Part shown: one piece after another, positions 53,789 to 62,586 of the stretch
Numbering within the stretch: position 1 is the stretch's first letter
Layout: each line of letters opens with the position of its first letter
Assembly (NCBI RefSeq): GCF_000271845.1
Contig: NZ_JH719393.1
Span: forward strand, 1,270,442 to 1,334,441
DNA: 64,000 bases
DNA from: Rhizobium leguminosarum bv. trifolii WSM2297
GTDB taxonomy: Bacteria > Pseudomonadota > Alphaproteobacteria > Rhizobiales > Rhizobiaceae
Direction: 5' to 3'
Notes under the pieces: generated by a model
Databases searched by the model: none
What the model was told of the DNA's origin: nothing
What the model saw: the letters and a program-made list of their open reading frames with translations, nothing else
Program-made: the position numbers and the translations under genes

Positions 53789-55411
53789 TCAGCTCCTGAG
53801 ACCGGGCGCCTCGTGCCCGGTGCGCGCCACATATTCGGTATAGCCGCCGCCATACTGATGGATGCCCTCCGGCGTCAGCTCCAGCACCCGGTTGGAAAGT
53901 GCGGCGAGGAAATGCCGGTCATGCGAGACGAACAGCATGGTGCCCTCGTATTGCGCCAGGGCCTTGATCAACATCTCCTTCGTGTCGAGGTCGAGATGGT
54001 TCGTCGGCTCGTCGAGCACCAAGAGGTTCGGCGGGTCGAACAGCATCATCGCCATGACCAGGCGCGCCTTCTCGCCGCCCGAAAGCACGCGGCACCGCTT
54101 CTCGACATCGTCGCCGGAAAAGCCGAAACATCCGGCGAGCGCCCGCAAAGGCCCCTGCCCCGCTTGCGGAAACCGGTCTTCCAGCGATTGGAATACGGTG
54201 TGCTCGCCGTCGAGAATATCCATGGCATGCTGGGCGAAATAACCCATCTTGACGCTGGCGCCGAGAGCGACGCTGCCTTTATCAGGCTCGGCGGTACCCG
54301 TCACCAGCTTCAGCAGTGTCGACTTGCCGGCGCCGTTGATACCCATGATGCACCAGCGTTCCCGCCGCCGCACCATGAAATCCAGCCCCTCATAGATGCT
54401 TCGGCTGCCATATTTCTTGTGCACGTTCTTCAGGCTGACCACATCCTCGCCGGAGCGCGGCGTCGGCTGGAATTCGAAGGCGACCGACTGCCGGCGCTTG
54501 GGCGGCTCCACCCGGTCGATCTTCTCCAGTTTCTTCACGCGGCTCTGCACCTGCGAGGCATGCGAGGCGCGCGCCTTGAACCGCTCGATGAATTTGATTT
54601 CCTTGGCGAGCATCGCCTGCTGGCGCTCGAACTGGGCCTGCTGCTGCTTTTCGTTCTGCGCCCGCTGCTGCTCGTAGAATTCGTAATCGCCCGAATAGGT
54701 CGTCAACGTGCCGCCGTCGATCTCGATGATCTTGGTGATGATGCGGTTCATGAACTCGCGGTCGTGCGAGGTCATCAGCAGCGCGCCTTCGTAGCCTTTC
54801 AGGAATTCCTCCAGCCAGATCAGACTTTCGAGATCCAGATGGTTGCTCGGTTCGTCGAGCAGCATGACGTCGGGTCGCGCCAATAGAATGCGGGCGAGCG
54901 CCACGCGCATCTTCCAGCCGCCCGACAGCGCCCCGACATCGCCGTCCATCATCTCCTGGCTGAAGCTCAGGCCCGCGAGCACTTCGCGGGCGCGTCCTTC
55001 GAGCGCATAACCGTCCAGCTCCTCATAACGCGCCTGCACCTCGCCATAACGCTCGATGATCTTGTCCATGTCGTCGGCCTGCTCGGGATCGGCCATGGCC
55101 GCCTCGAGCTCGCGCAAATCGCCGGCAACGACGCTGACCGGGCCGGCGCCATTCATCACCTCGGCAACCGCACTGTGACCCGCCATCTCGCCGACATCCT
55201 GGTTGAAGTAGCCGATGGTAACGCCCTTCTCGCAGGAGACCTGCCCCTCATCGGGCTGCTCCTCGCCGTTGATCATCCGGAAGATCGTTGTCTTGCCGGC
55301 GCCGTTCGGGCCGACGAGACCGATCTTCTCGCCTCTGTTGAGCGCTGCAGACGCCTCGATGAAGAGGATCCGGTGACTGAGCTGTTTGCTGATGTTCTCG
55401 ATACGAATCAT
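53789..55411 (-). CDS. ABC-F family ATPase (translation-associated)
   Basis: A 540-residue soluble protein with two ATPase domains and no membrane part. Walker A motifs are GPNGAGKTT (34-42) and GINGAGKST; signatures are LSGGWKMRVALARILLARPD and LSGGEKARLVMAMMLF; both Walker B motifs end in the ABC-F DEPSNHLD/DEPTNHLD form. The linker between them contains the charged coiled segment EQQRAQNEKQQQAQFERQQA. ABC-F proteins bind the ribosome E-site and rescue or regulate translation. ATG at 55409-55411 starts MIRIENISKQL; the longer frame adds 48 residues with no family support. Confidence 0.87.
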   Translation of the reverse strand: MIRIENISKQLSHRILFIEASAALNRGEKIGLVGPNGAGKTTIFRMINGEEQPDEGQVSCEKGVTIGYFNQDVGEMAGHSAVAEVMNGAGPVSVVAGDLRELEAAMADPEQADDMDKIIERYGEVQARYEELDGYALEGRAREVLAGLSFSQEMMDGDVGALSGGWKMRVALARILLARPDVMLLDEPSNHLDLESLIWLEEFLKGYEGALLMTSHDREFMNRIITKIIEIDGGTLTTYSGDYEFYEQQRAQNEKQQQAQFERQQAMLAKEIKFIERFKARASHASQVQSRVKKLEKIDRVEPPKRRQSVAFEFQPTPRSGEDVVSLKNVHKKYGSRSIYEGLDFMVRRRERWCIMGINGAGKSTLLKLVTGTAEPDKGSVALGASVKMGYFAQHAMDILDGEHTVFQSLEDRFPQAGQGPLRALAGCFGFSGDDVEKRCRVLSGGEKARLVMAMMLFDPPNLLVLDEPTNHLDLDTKEMLIKALAQYEGTMLFVSHDRHFLAALSNRVLELTPEGIHQYGGGYTEYVARTGHEAPGLRS

Positions 55412-55548
55412 GATGTGCGCTGGGCCTAGGGGGAAAGTTTTCGGCGCCCTTATGCCATGCATGGAAATGCCGGGATAGGCCCGTTTCAAAGCCTCTCGAT
55501 CTGTCGAGCCGGATTGGCTAAGATTGTCGCCTCCGCCGAAGGGAATTC

Positions 55549-55884
55549 GTGCCAATGAGCGTTCGTCCGCCGCAATCCTTCAGACAATCGCAGCAGGATA
55601 GAAACGGCTTCAACGTCCTCGAATACGAGTTGATGGCGGAACGCGCCGACTCGCTCGGCCGTCACGGGCTGAAGGTGGAGGCGGCGATTGCCAACCTGAA
55701 AGCCTGGACTGCGGAGCGCCAGAGTGCCGAAGACCGCGAGATGCTTCTCAATGCAGCCTCCGACGCCGTCTGGGCGTTCTTCATCCAGCGCGAAATCTGC
55801 GGGCTGCGCAACAATCGCGATGCCATTCAGCGCTATGGCATCCCGAAAGAGGTGATCGCAAGATTGGGTGCGATCAGGAAATAG
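55549..55884 (+). CDS. DUF6665 family protein
   Basis: A 111-residue soluble helical protein: NVLEYELMAERADSLGRHGL followed by KVEAAIANLKAW and DAVWAFFIQREICGLRNNRD, then IQRYGIPKEVIARLGAI. These match the rhizobial DUF6665 family, of unknown function. I kept the GTG at 55549 because AAGGGA lies six bases upstream; the ATG at 55555 is the alternative and would remove two residues. It is divergent from the ABC-F gene. Confidence 0.75.
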   Translation: MPMSVRPPQSFRQSQQDRNGFNVLEYELMAERADSLGRHGLKVEAAIANLKAWTAERQSAEDREMLLNAASDAVWAFFIQREICGLRNNRDAIQRYGIPKEVIARLGAIRK

Positions 55885-55920
55885 CGTCCGACCGACACAT
55901 GGTCGCCGTCACCACTGCCT

Positions 55921-55952
55921 TCCACCTATTGGTGGAAATCCCCGGTGCGGGA
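55921..55952 (+). repeat. Two adjacent perfect hairpins before the aldose-epimerase gene
   Basis: TTCCACC-TATT-GGTGGAA (55921-55938) is a perfect 7-bp hairpin and CCCG-GTG-CGGG (55942-55952) follows three bases later. Both lie in the 109-bp gap between DUF6665 and the epimerase gene, 41 bases ahead of its start. They may be a weak terminator for the upstream gene or a small structured leader. I recognise no riboswitch class. Confidence 0.4.
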
Positions 55953-55993
55953 AGGTATGGCTTGGTAGCGAACCAGCGCGAAAGGGAATTGCG

Positions 55994-56863
55994 ATGCCAA
56001 CCTTAATCCGGATCGGCAATCAGAATCTCACCGTCGACGTCTCTCCCCTCGGCGCCGAGATGCAGGCGCTCACATCAAGCGACGGACGCTCCTGGTTATG
56101 GACAGGCGACGCCGCCTTCTGGACCGGGCGCTCGCCAATCCTGTTTCCAATCGTGGGCAAGGCCCCGGACGACAGGATCACGATCGACGGCACCGTCTAC
56201 CCGATGGCGCAGCATGGTTTTGCCCGCCGGAGCGAGTTTAGGCTTGCAGCATCCACGGAAACGATGTGCCGGCACGAATTGGTCGCCTCGGAGGCAACCC
56301 GGGCGGTGTATCCGTTCGACTTTCAGCTGACTTTGGAGCATGCGGTCGAGGGACGCGCCTTGACGGTGACAGCAGAGGTTGCCAACCGCGACCAAAAGGC
56401 GATGCCGTTCGGGCTCGGCTTCCATCCGGCCTTCGTCTGGCCGCTGCCCGGTGCTGCCGGGCGCGCCCATACCGTCACGCTCGACAATGAAGCCGAACCG
56501 AGGCTCGTACGGCTGGAGGGTGGCCTTATCAATCCTGCAACGCTGCCCTCCCCGTTCAATGCCGGTCGGCTGGTACTGGATCACGCAATGTTCGACCAGG
56601 ATGCGATGATCTTCCCGCAAGGCGCAGGCGAAGGGTTGCGCTACGGCGCCGAAGGTGGGCCGAGCTTGCGGTTTGGCTTCAAAAACCTGCCCAATCTCGC
56701 CTTGTGGACCAAGCCGGGCGCGCCCTTCATCTGCGTCGAGCCTTGGCATGGAACGGCTACAGAGGCCGGAGGTTCGAGCGAGCTGTCGAAACGTCCCTCC
56801 ACCACCATCCTGGCGCCGGGTGGCGTGGCAAGCTTCGCCTTTACCGTCGAGATTCCGCAATAG
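55994..56863 (+). CDS. Aldose 1-epimerase (mutarotase)-like protein
   Basis: A 289-residue galactose mutarotase-fold protein, probably cytoplasmic. SPLGAEMQALTSSDGRSWLW, then WTGDAAFWTGRSPILFPIVG, then YPMAQHGFARRSEFRL carry the conserved arginine and histidine of the family, and PFGLGFHPAFVWPL supplies the second catalytic-type histidine; NLALWTKPGAPFICVEPWHG ends the barrel. Members interconvert alpha and beta anomers of sugars or sugar phosphates. GAAAGGG precedes the ATG. It is followed by a terminator at 56877-56907. Confidence 0.85.
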   Translation: MPTLIRIGNQNLTVDVSPLGAEMQALTSSDGRSWLWTGDAAFWTGRSPILFPIVGKAPDDRITIDGTVYPMAQHGFARRSEFRLAASTETMCRHELVASEATRAVYPFDFQLTLEHAVEGRALTVTAEVANRDQKAMPFGLGFHPAFVWPLPGAAGRAHTVTLDNEAEPRLVRLEGGLINPATLPSPFNAGRLVLDHAMFDQDAMIFPQGAGEGLRYGAEGGPSLRFGFKNLPNLALWTKPGAPFICVEPWHGTATEAGGSSELSKRPSTTILAPGGVASFAFTVEIPQ

Positions 56864-56876
56864 CCTTCACAAAAAG

Positions 56877-56907
56877 AGCTCTCCTTCGCGGCGAAGGAGG
56901 GCTTTTC
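56877..56907. terminator. Intrinsic terminator after the epimerase gene
   Basis: AGCTCTCCTTCG (56877-56888) pairs with CGAAGGAGGGCT (56892-56903) with one G-U pair around a CGG loop, followed by TTTTCT and preceded by AAAAAG, so it works in both directions. It separates the convergent epimerase and EmrB-like genes. Confidence 0.85.
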
Positions 56908-56959
56908 TCTGTCATGCTTCTTCTGTTGCGCTTACCCGGAATCTTAGCAGGGGCCGACC

Positions 56960-58543
56960 TTAGTGGGCGCCGGCGCCGCCACCCGCGCGTGGCTTCTGGG
57001 CAAAGAGCAGAGCAATGGCAGCAATGGCAAGCACAGTCCCGATAACGGCGAAGGTATCGCTGAAGCCCATGCTGAGGGCCTGGCGTTTGACGATCTGCCC
57101 AAGCGCCACGACAGCTTTCTGAGCTGCGACCGCGTGGTCGGAGACGCCGTGAGACATGAAGTAGCCCGTCACCTGGTCGAGACGGTTGCGGACTTCGTCA
57201 CGGCCGAGTGTCACCGACTGGCCGATGATGTTGGAGTGGAACTGCTCGCGTTTGGTCAGCACCGTGCCGAGCGTTGCCGTTCCGACCGCGCCGCCGAGAT
57301 TGCGCAGCATGTTGGTCAGGCCCGAGGCGGCGGCCGCGTCAGTGGCTGCGATGCCGGCGGTGGTGATGGCGGTGATCGGCGTCAGCACCAGCGCCTGGCC
57401 GATGGCGCGGACGATATTCGGGATCCAGAACTGGTCGCCGGCGGTATCGGCCGAAAGCATCACGTTCATGAAGCAGCTGATCGCGAAGATCGAGATGCCG
57501 AGGAAGCCGATGTAACGGGCATCGAAGCGCTTCATCATCATCGGCACGAGCGGGATGAGCAACAACTGCGGCAGGCCGGTCCAGGCCAGCACATTGCCGA
57601 TCTGCTCGGCATTGTAGCGCTGCACCTGCCCGAGATATTGCGGCAGGATATAGACGCTGCCGAAGAGAGCGACGCCGACCAGCACGTTGACGGCAACCCC
57701 AATGCCGAAATTACGCTGCTTCAACAGGCTGAGCTTGACCAGCGGCTTCTTGACGGTCAGCTCGATCCAGATGAAGGCAGCGAGGAAGACGAAGGCAAGG
57801 ATGCTGAGCTTGACGATGAAGGGCGAGGAGAACCAGTCCTCCTTGTTGCCTTCTTCCAACACCGTCTGCAGCGCCGAAAGCCCGATCGCCATGGTGATGA
57901 TCCCGGCCCAGTCGCCTTCCTTCAGAAGGTGAAGCTGCATCGGCTGCTTGTCCAGTGTCAGGGCGAGGGCGGCCGCCATCATCAGGCTCGGAATAGTGTT
58001 GATGAAGAAGATCGTCTGCCAGCCGTAATTTTCTGTCAGGTAGCCGCCGATCGTTGGGCCGATGGCCGGAGCAAAGGTGACCGAAAGCGCGAAGATCGCA
58101 AGGCCGAGCGGCTGTTGGCCCTTCGGCAGCTTAGTCAGCACCATGGTGAAGGCCATCGGGATCAGCACGCCGCCGGCAAAGCCCTGCAGGCCGCGCAGAA
58201 CGATCATCGTACCCAAGTCATGGGCGAAGGCACAAGCCATCGAGAAGATCGGGAATAGGATTGCGTTGACGAGGATATAGCGGCGGAACGAGAAAACGTT
58301 GCTGAAATACGCCGTCAGCGGAATGACGACAATCTCGCCGATCAAGTAGGAGGTGGAGATCCATGCGCCGTTATCGACGCCCGTTCCGATGCCGCCCTCG
58401 ATGTCGAGGAGGGAGGCATTGGTGATCTGGATGTTGAGGATTGCCATGAAGGCGCCGATCATGCCGGCGAGAACGGCGATCCATTCCCTGGTGCTGGCGC
58501 GCGGCTGCGACGTGGCTGAGGCTGTTGCTGCGATGGTGGACAT
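56960..58543 (-). CDS. emrB: EmrB-like drug efflux transporter (MFS, DHA2)
   Basis: A 527-residue inner-membrane protein with about 14 helices. The N-terminal REWIAVLAGMIGAFMAILNI helix, the LRGLQGFAGGVLIPMAFTMV segment and TFAPAIGPTIGGYLTENYGW are DHA2/EmrB signatures. It exports hydrophobic compounds in exchange for protons, through the EmrA-like adaptor encoded just upstream (23 bp). AAGGAG precedes the ATG at 58541-58543. Likely controlled by the divergent TetR repressor. Symbol by family resemblance. Confidence 0.87.
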   Translation of the reverse strand: MSTIAATASATSQPRASTREWIAVLAGMIGAFMAILNIQITNASLLDIEGGIGTGVDNGAWISTSYLIGEIVVIPLTAYFSNVFSFRRYILVNAILFPIFSMACAFAHDLGTMIVLRGLQGFAGGVLIPMAFTMVLTKLPKGQQPLGLAIFALSVTFAPAIGPTIGGYLTENYGWQTIFFINTIPSLMMAAALALTLDKQPMQLHLLKEGDWAGIITMAIGLSALQTVLEEGNKEDWFSSPFIVKLSILAFVFLAAFIWIELTVKKPLVKLSLLKQRNFGIGVAVNVLVGVALFGSVYILPQYLGQVQRYNAEQIGNVLAWTGLPQLLLIPLVPMMMKRFDARYIGFLGISIFAISCFMNVMLSADTAGDQFWIPNIVRAIGQALVLTPITAITTAGIAATDAAAASGLTNMLRNLGGAVGTATLGTVLTKREQFHSNIIGQSVTLGRDEVRNRLDQVTGYFMSHGVSDHAVAAQKAVVALGQIVKRQALSMGFSDTFAVIGTVLAIAAIALLFAQKPRAGGGAGAH

Positions 58544-58566
58544 GACACGAACTCCTTGTCCCCGGC

Positions 58567-59748
58567 CTAGCTGCGGTCGTTCTTGGTATCGATACTCGGC
58601 TGGACGGACATGCCCGGGCGCAGGTCGCCACTGAGCGCAGCGTCGCCATCGAGCACTATTTTGACCGGGATGCGCTGGACGACCTTGGTGAAGTTGCCAG
58701 TGGCGTTGTCAGGCGGCAGCAGGGCGAATTCCTGGCCGCTTGCCGGAGCGAGACTGTCGACACGGCCGTGATAGGTACGGCCTGGGAAGGTATCAACCTC
58801 GATCTCCACCGGTTGGCCGGCGCGGACGTCGGTGAGCTGCGTTTCCTTGTAGTTGGCGATCACATAGACCGCGCTCGTCGGCACGACCGACATCAGCTGG
58901 GTACCGGCCTGGACATACTGGCCGACCCGTAGCGTGCGGTTGCCGACGGTGCCGTCAACGGGTGCTGTGATCGTTGCATAGGAGAGGCTCAGCTCGGCCT
59001 GATGCTGGACGGCCTGGCTGCGGGCAAGCGCAGCCTTCGCCTGGGCAAGCTCGGCGTTCAGAAGATCGACCTGCTTGACGGCGGCGTCGAGCGAAGCGCT
59101 GTCGCGAACGATGGTGGCCTGAGCTGCGGCGATGGCGGAAGCTGCCTGCTGCGCCGTCTGCACCGGGGCATAACCGCTGGTCGCAAGATTGGCGTAACGC
59201 TTGTTGTTCTGTTCGGCAAAGGTCTCGTTGGCCTTGTCGACTTCGACGGTGGCGCGGGCAGCGGCAATTGTCGACTGCTGAATGTCGAGCGACGCCTGCT
59301 TTGCATTGAGCGTCGCCTCAGCTGCTGCGACATCGGCCTTGGCCTGATCGAGGGCGGCGCGGAAATCGCGGTCGTCGATGCGAGCAAGCGCCTGACCGGC
59401 CTTCACCGCCTCGTTGTCCATGACGAGGACTTCGGCGAGATAGCCCGAAACCTTCGGTGCGACAGTCGTGTTGTCGGCCTTCACATAGGCATCGTCGGTC
59501 GAGATGTGGAAGCGCCCGACCGTCCAATAGTCATGGCCATAATAGGCGCCTGCGGCGATCAGGGTGACAGCGGCTGCGCCCAACAGCAATCCGCGACCAC
59601 GGCGCTTTCGAGCGGGCGGCTCCGAAACGACGGCAGCCTCAGCAATGCGGGGTGTGTTGCCGGCGTCAAGGGTTGTCGGCGCGGCTTCCGCTGTGGTTTC
59701 TGTGGCAGGTGCGTTGTTGTTCAGAGCCTGCAGCGTTTTGATGGACAT
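58567..59748 (-). CDS. emrA: EmrA/HlyD-type membrane-fusion adaptor
   Basis: A 393-residue periplasmic adaptor. A cytoplasmic N-terminus is followed by one transmembrane segment (about 53-70, GLLLGAAAVTLIAAGAYYGH), a lipoyl-type domain (DDAYVKADNTTVAPKVSGYL), a long helical hairpin (alanine- and glutamine-rich, about 145-225) and the second half of the lipoyl motif (SYATITAPVDGTVGNRTLRV). It couples the EmrB-like pump to an outer-membrane channel. GGAGAGAGACA precedes the ATG at 59746-59748; the longer frame overlaps the repressor promoter. Confidence 0.87.
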   Translation of the reverse strand: MSIKTLQALNNNAPATETTAEAAPTTLDAGNTPRIAEAAVVSEPPARKRRGRGLLLGAAAVTLIAAGAYYGHDYWTVGRFHISTDDAYVKADNTTVAPKVSGYLAEVLVMDNEAVKAGQALARIDDRDFRAALDQAKADVAAAEATLNAKQASLDIQQSTIAAARATVEVDKANETFAEQNNKRYANLATSGYAPVQTAQQAASAIAAAQATIVRDSASLDAAVKQVDLLNAELAQAKAALARSQAVQHQAELSLSYATITAPVDGTVGNRTLRVGQYVQAGTQLMSVVPTSAVYVIANYKETQLTDVRAGQPVEIEVDTFPGRTYHGRVDSLAPASGQEFALLPPDNATGNFTKVVQRIPVKIVLDGDAALSGDLRPGMSVQPSIDTKNDRS

Positions 59749-59827
59749 TGTCTCTCTCCTGGGAGTGGTCGCTGTCGCTATCGGCCGCGGCCTTTGAATT
59801 CGGGTGGAATGCACTTTAGGAAACTTG

Positions 59828-59879
59828 ATATTTTCCAAAATATGTATTAGAAAATGGATGTCAACCGGAATTTGGAAAA
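59828..59879. promoter_or_regulatory. Divergent emrA-tetR control region with palindromic TTTTCCA boxes
   Basis: ATATTTT (59828-59834) and AAAATAT (59837-59843) form a near-perfect palindrome separated by CC; TTTTCCA at 59831-59837 recurs inverted as TGGAAAA at 59873-59879. The region lies between the divergent starts (59748 and 59885) and fits TetR-type operators, probably repressing both genes. The assignment is inference. Confidence 0.55.
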
Positions 59880-59884
59880 TTATC

Positions 59885-60532
59885 ATGGTCCAAAATCACG
59901 AAATCGAGAAGAGGCCGCGAGGCCGACCGCAAGTCCGCTGCGACGAGGATACGAGAGGCGTGATTATCGAGGCGGCCAACAGCCAATTTCACGAGAATGG
60001 CTATGCGGCGGCAAGCATTGCCGCCATCGCCCAGGAGGCGGGCGTCTCGACCAAGACGCTCTACCGCCTGTTTCCGACCAAAGCGGATCTCTTTTCGGAG
60101 ATGATCACGGAGCGGACCGGGCGCTTTCTCATGGCGCTTGACCCAAGCACACTCGCCGTCACGGATCTCAGGCAGGGGGTGGAGCGCATGCTGATGGCCT
60201 ATGGCATGCTGACGCTCTCGCTGGACACGATTACCATGACCCGGCTCGTCATCAGCGAGTCCGACCGTTTTCCCGAGATCGCCAATAGCTTCTATGAGAA
60301 GGCCATCGTCAGGACCAACACGCTGATGGAGGACTGGCTCCGCAAACAGATCGACCGCGGGCTGATAACACTTGACGATCCGCACGCCGCCTGCGGCATG
60401 CTGCGCGGCATGATGATCATGGAGCCGCAGCGCGCGGCGATGCTGCGCCAGGAGCAGCCGCCGAAGATCGATGCGATCGCAGCGCGGGCGAAGATGTGCG
60501 CCGATCTATTTTTGAAGGGCTGCGCGCTCTGA
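59885..60532 (+). CDS. TetR-family repressor of the efflux operon
   Basis: A 215-residue regulator. The N-terminal basic arm (EKRPRGRPQVRCDEDTR) precedes the TetR helix-turn-helix (YAAASIAAIAQEAGVSTKTLYRLFPTKADLF). The C-terminal half is a ligand-binding domain typical of AcrR-like repressors (RLVISESDRFPEIANSFYEK). I chose ATG 59885; the longer frame adds a hydrophobic stretch that shadows the promoter. Divergent from emrA by 136 bp and likely represses it. Ligand unknown, probably a plant phenolic or toxin exported by the pump. Confidence 0.85.
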   Translation: MVQNHEIEKRPRGRPQVRCDEDTRGVIIEAANSQFHENGYAAASIAAIAQEAGVSTKTLYRLFPTKADLFSEMITERTGRFLMALDPSTLAVTDLRQGVERMLMAYGMLTLSLDTITMTRLVISESDRFPEIANSFYEKAIVRTNTLMEDWLRKQIDRGLITLDDPHAACGMLRGMMIMEPQRAAMLRQEQPPKIDAIAARAKMCADLFLKGCAL

Positions 60533-60557
60533 AGTGCTGCTCGAGCTCCAGAGCGCG
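60523..60557. terminator. 9-bp hairpin overlapping the tetR stop codon
   Basis: CGCGCTCTG (60523-60531) and CAGAGCGCG (60549-60557) pair perfectly around a 17-base loop. It sits between the convergent TetR and mannonate dehydratase genes. Without a T run, terminator function is only possible. Confidence 0.4.
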
Positions 60558-60591
60558 ATAATATCTGCCGACGAGCGGCCCCGGGACGCCT

Positions 60592-61779
60592 TCAGTTCGG
60601 CGGGGCACCCAGCGCATGCAGGATGCCGCGGAGTTCAGCAAGGCCGCGCATGCGGCCGATGGCAGGGTAACCCGGCGTGACTGTTTTATCGAGATCGTCG
60701 AGCATGCGGTGACCATGGTCCGAGCGGAAGACGATTGTGTCTTGCGCGCTGCGGCGGCGGTCTTCCGCAACCAGTTCCCGGAGAACCGCGACCATGTCGA
60801 CGTCGCCTTCGAGATGCGCGCTTTCATGGAACGTCCGGCCGTCGCCCTCGCGCGTCGTGGCGCGCAAATGGGCGAAGTGGATGCGCGAGGCAAAGCGCCG
60901 GGCGATCGCTGGCAGGTCGTTCTCGGCGCGCACGCCGAGACTGCCGGTGCAGTAACACATGCCATTCGCTGCCGACGGCACCGCGTCGAAGAGAGCGGCA
61001 TAATCATCGGCGGTCGAGGCGATGCGGGGAAGGCCGAACAGCGAACGCGGCGGATCGTCGGGATGCAGCGTCAGCTTGACGCCGCGCGCTTCGGCCGCCG
61101 GCGTCACCGCCTCCAGGAATTCGATCAGATGCCGGCGCAGCTTTGCGGCGTCGATTCCGCCATAGGCGACCAGCTTTTCCCGGAAGGCCGGAATGGTCAG
61201 AGGCTCGGTGGTCGAACCCGGCAGAGCCGACGTAATGATCCGGGTGATCTCGGCAATCTCCTCCTCCGACATCGCCTCGAAGACGATACGCGCCCGTTCG
61301 CGGTCTTCCGCGGAATAGTGCTGTGCCGCATCCGGCCGTTCCAGAATGAAGAGATCGAAGGCTGCGAAACGCTCATGATCGAAGCGCATGGCCGTGGCGC
61401 CCGTCGGCGTCACGAAATCGAGTTCGGTGCGGGTCCAGTCGACGACAGGCATGAAATTATAGCAGACGATCGGAATGCCGCAGGCGGCGACCGCTTCGAG
61501 GCTGGCGATCCACGCCTCGATTTCGGCCTTCGCCTCCCCGCCCTTGCGCTTGACGGCATCGGGGATCGGAATGCTTTCGACCACCGACCAGACGAGCGGC
61601 GAACGATCGCCCGGCGTCGTCTCGATCAGCGACTGGCGCTCGCGCACTTCCTTTTCCGTCCAGGCCCTGCCGATCGGCACTTGGTGCAGCGAAGAGACGA
61701 TATTGGTTGCGCCCGTCTGACGAACCTCATCCAGCGTCACCGGCGCTTCCGGTCCGAACCATCTCCAACCTTGCCGCAT
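60592..61779 (-). CDS. uxuA: Mannonate dehydratase
   Basis: A 395-residue enzyme that dehydrates D-mannonate to 2-keto-3-deoxy-D-gluconate in glucuronate breakdown. UxuA signatures present: MRQGWRWFGPEAPVTLDEVR, ATNIVSSLHQVPIGRAW, CYNFMPVVDWTRTELDF, LTLHPDDPPRSLFGLPRIAS and IHFAHLRATTREGDGRTFHE, which include the metal-binding histidines and cysteine. Length equals the E. coli enzyme. AAGGAACAAGC precedes the ATG. No uxuB or kdgK is present in the window. It follows the GntR gene by 44 bp and is probably co-transcribed with it. Confidence 0.92.
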   Translation of the reverse strand: MRQGWRWFGPEAPVTLDEVRQTGATNIVSSLHQVPIGRAWTEKEVRERQSLIETTPGDRSPLVWSVVESIPIPDAVKRKGGEAKAEIEAWIASLEAVAACGIPIVCYNFMPVVDWTRTELDFVTPTGATAMRFDHERFAAFDLFILERPDAAQHYSAEDRERARIVFEAMSEEEIAEITRIITSALPGSTTEPLTIPAFREKLVAYGGIDAAKLRRHLIEFLEAVTPAAEARGVKLTLHPDDPPRSLFGLPRIASTADDYAALFDAVPSAANGMCYCTGSLGVRAENDLPAIARRFASRIHFAHLRATTREGDGRTFHESAHLEGDVDMVAVLRELVAEDRRRSAQDTIVFRSDHGHRMLDDLDKTVTPGYPAIGRMRGLAELRGILHALGAPPN

Positions 61780-61823
61780 GCTTGTTCCTTCCCTCGCTTG
61801 TCGTTTCGTGTTCGGTCCTGCCG

Positions 61824-62543
61824 TCAGCAGAAATAGTCGGGGTAGCGCGAGCGCAGCTCGTCGACATCGGGAATGACGGCGCTCAGGTGATGGACCATCG
61901 CATCACGTGCAGCCGTCGCATCATGGGCGGCCAGCGCATCGCGGATAGTCATATGTTCGTGCACTACATTGTCCATCCGCGCCAGCACCGGCAGCGTCAG
62001 CCGCCGCGCCCGGTCGATCTGCACCTTGACCGTCTTCAGGATCACCCAGATGCCGGGATAACCTGATATCTGGGCGATCGCTTCGTGAAAGGCCTCGTCC
62101 TCTTCATGGAAGCTCGAGCTATCCCCAGTCGCAGCATGGGACCGCTGCCGGGCGATGATGGCATCCAGGCGGGCAATATCGGCGGCGGTGGCGGTCAGAG
62201 CCGCAGTCTCGACCGTCGTGCCTTCGAGCGCCTTGCGAATGACGACCGCCTCGGGGATTGCCGAAACCGGCACCCGCGACACGACAGTGCCCGACTGCGG
62301 ATAAATATCGACCAGCCCGCCTTCGGAAAGCCTGAGCAGTGCCTCACGCACCGGTGTGCGGCTGACGCCGAAATCCTCAGCGATGCGTTTTTCCTGCAGC
62401 GGCATGCCAGGCGGCATCCGCAGGGAGACGATATTGGCATGCAGGCGCTCATAAATGGCGCCGGCCGTGGTGACCCGGCGCAGCCTGCCGCCGATGTCTT
62501 GCGACGGGATGATCAAAACTTCGGTTTCTGACGCCTGCGGCAT
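61824..62543 (-). CDS. FCD-type GntR regulator of mannonate/uronate use
   Basis: A 239-residue regulator. The N-terminal helix-turn-helix reads GMPLQEKRIAEDFGVSRTPVREALLRLSEGGLVDI, followed by the wing SGTVVSRVPV. The C-terminal FCD domain has FHEEDEAFHEAIAQISGYPG and VVHEHMTIRDALAAHDATAA with metal-binding histidines. ATG at 62541-62543 was chosen; a longer frame runs through the operator. It is likely autoregulated through the 18-bp palindrome 26 bases upstream and controls uxuA. A uronate or keto-acid effector is expected from the neighbour. Confidence 0.83.
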   Translation of the reverse strand: MPQASETEVLIIPSQDIGGRLRRVTTAGAIYERLHANIVSLRMPPGMPLQEKRIAEDFGVSRTPVREALLRLSEGGLVDIYPQSGTVVSRVPVSAIPEAVVIRKALEGTTVETAALTATAADIARLDAIIARQRSHAATGDSSSFHEEDEAFHEAIAQISGYPGIWVILKTVKVQIDRARRLTLPVLARMDNVVHEHMTIRDALAAHDATAARDAMVHHLSAVIPDVDELRSRYPDYFC

Positions 62544-62568
62544 AACAATAAGGACGGTTGAGACTGTT

Positions 62569-62586
62569 TGGCATACTAGTATACCA
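62569..62586. promoter_or_regulatory. Near-perfect GntR/FCD operator before the uxu regulator gene
   Basis: TGGCATACTAGTATACCA is an 18-bp palindrome with a single mismatched pair; the inner ATACTAGTAT is perfect. The TGGNATAC...GTATNCCA form is typical of FCD-GntR sites. It lies 26 bases upstream of the regulator ATG. Confidence 0.75.

Noticed and set aside
58687..59595. Long plus-strand frames opposite emrA
   Set aside because: Their leucine-, glycine- and arginine-rich composition is that of antisense shadows of an alanine-rich gene; emrA has full family support.
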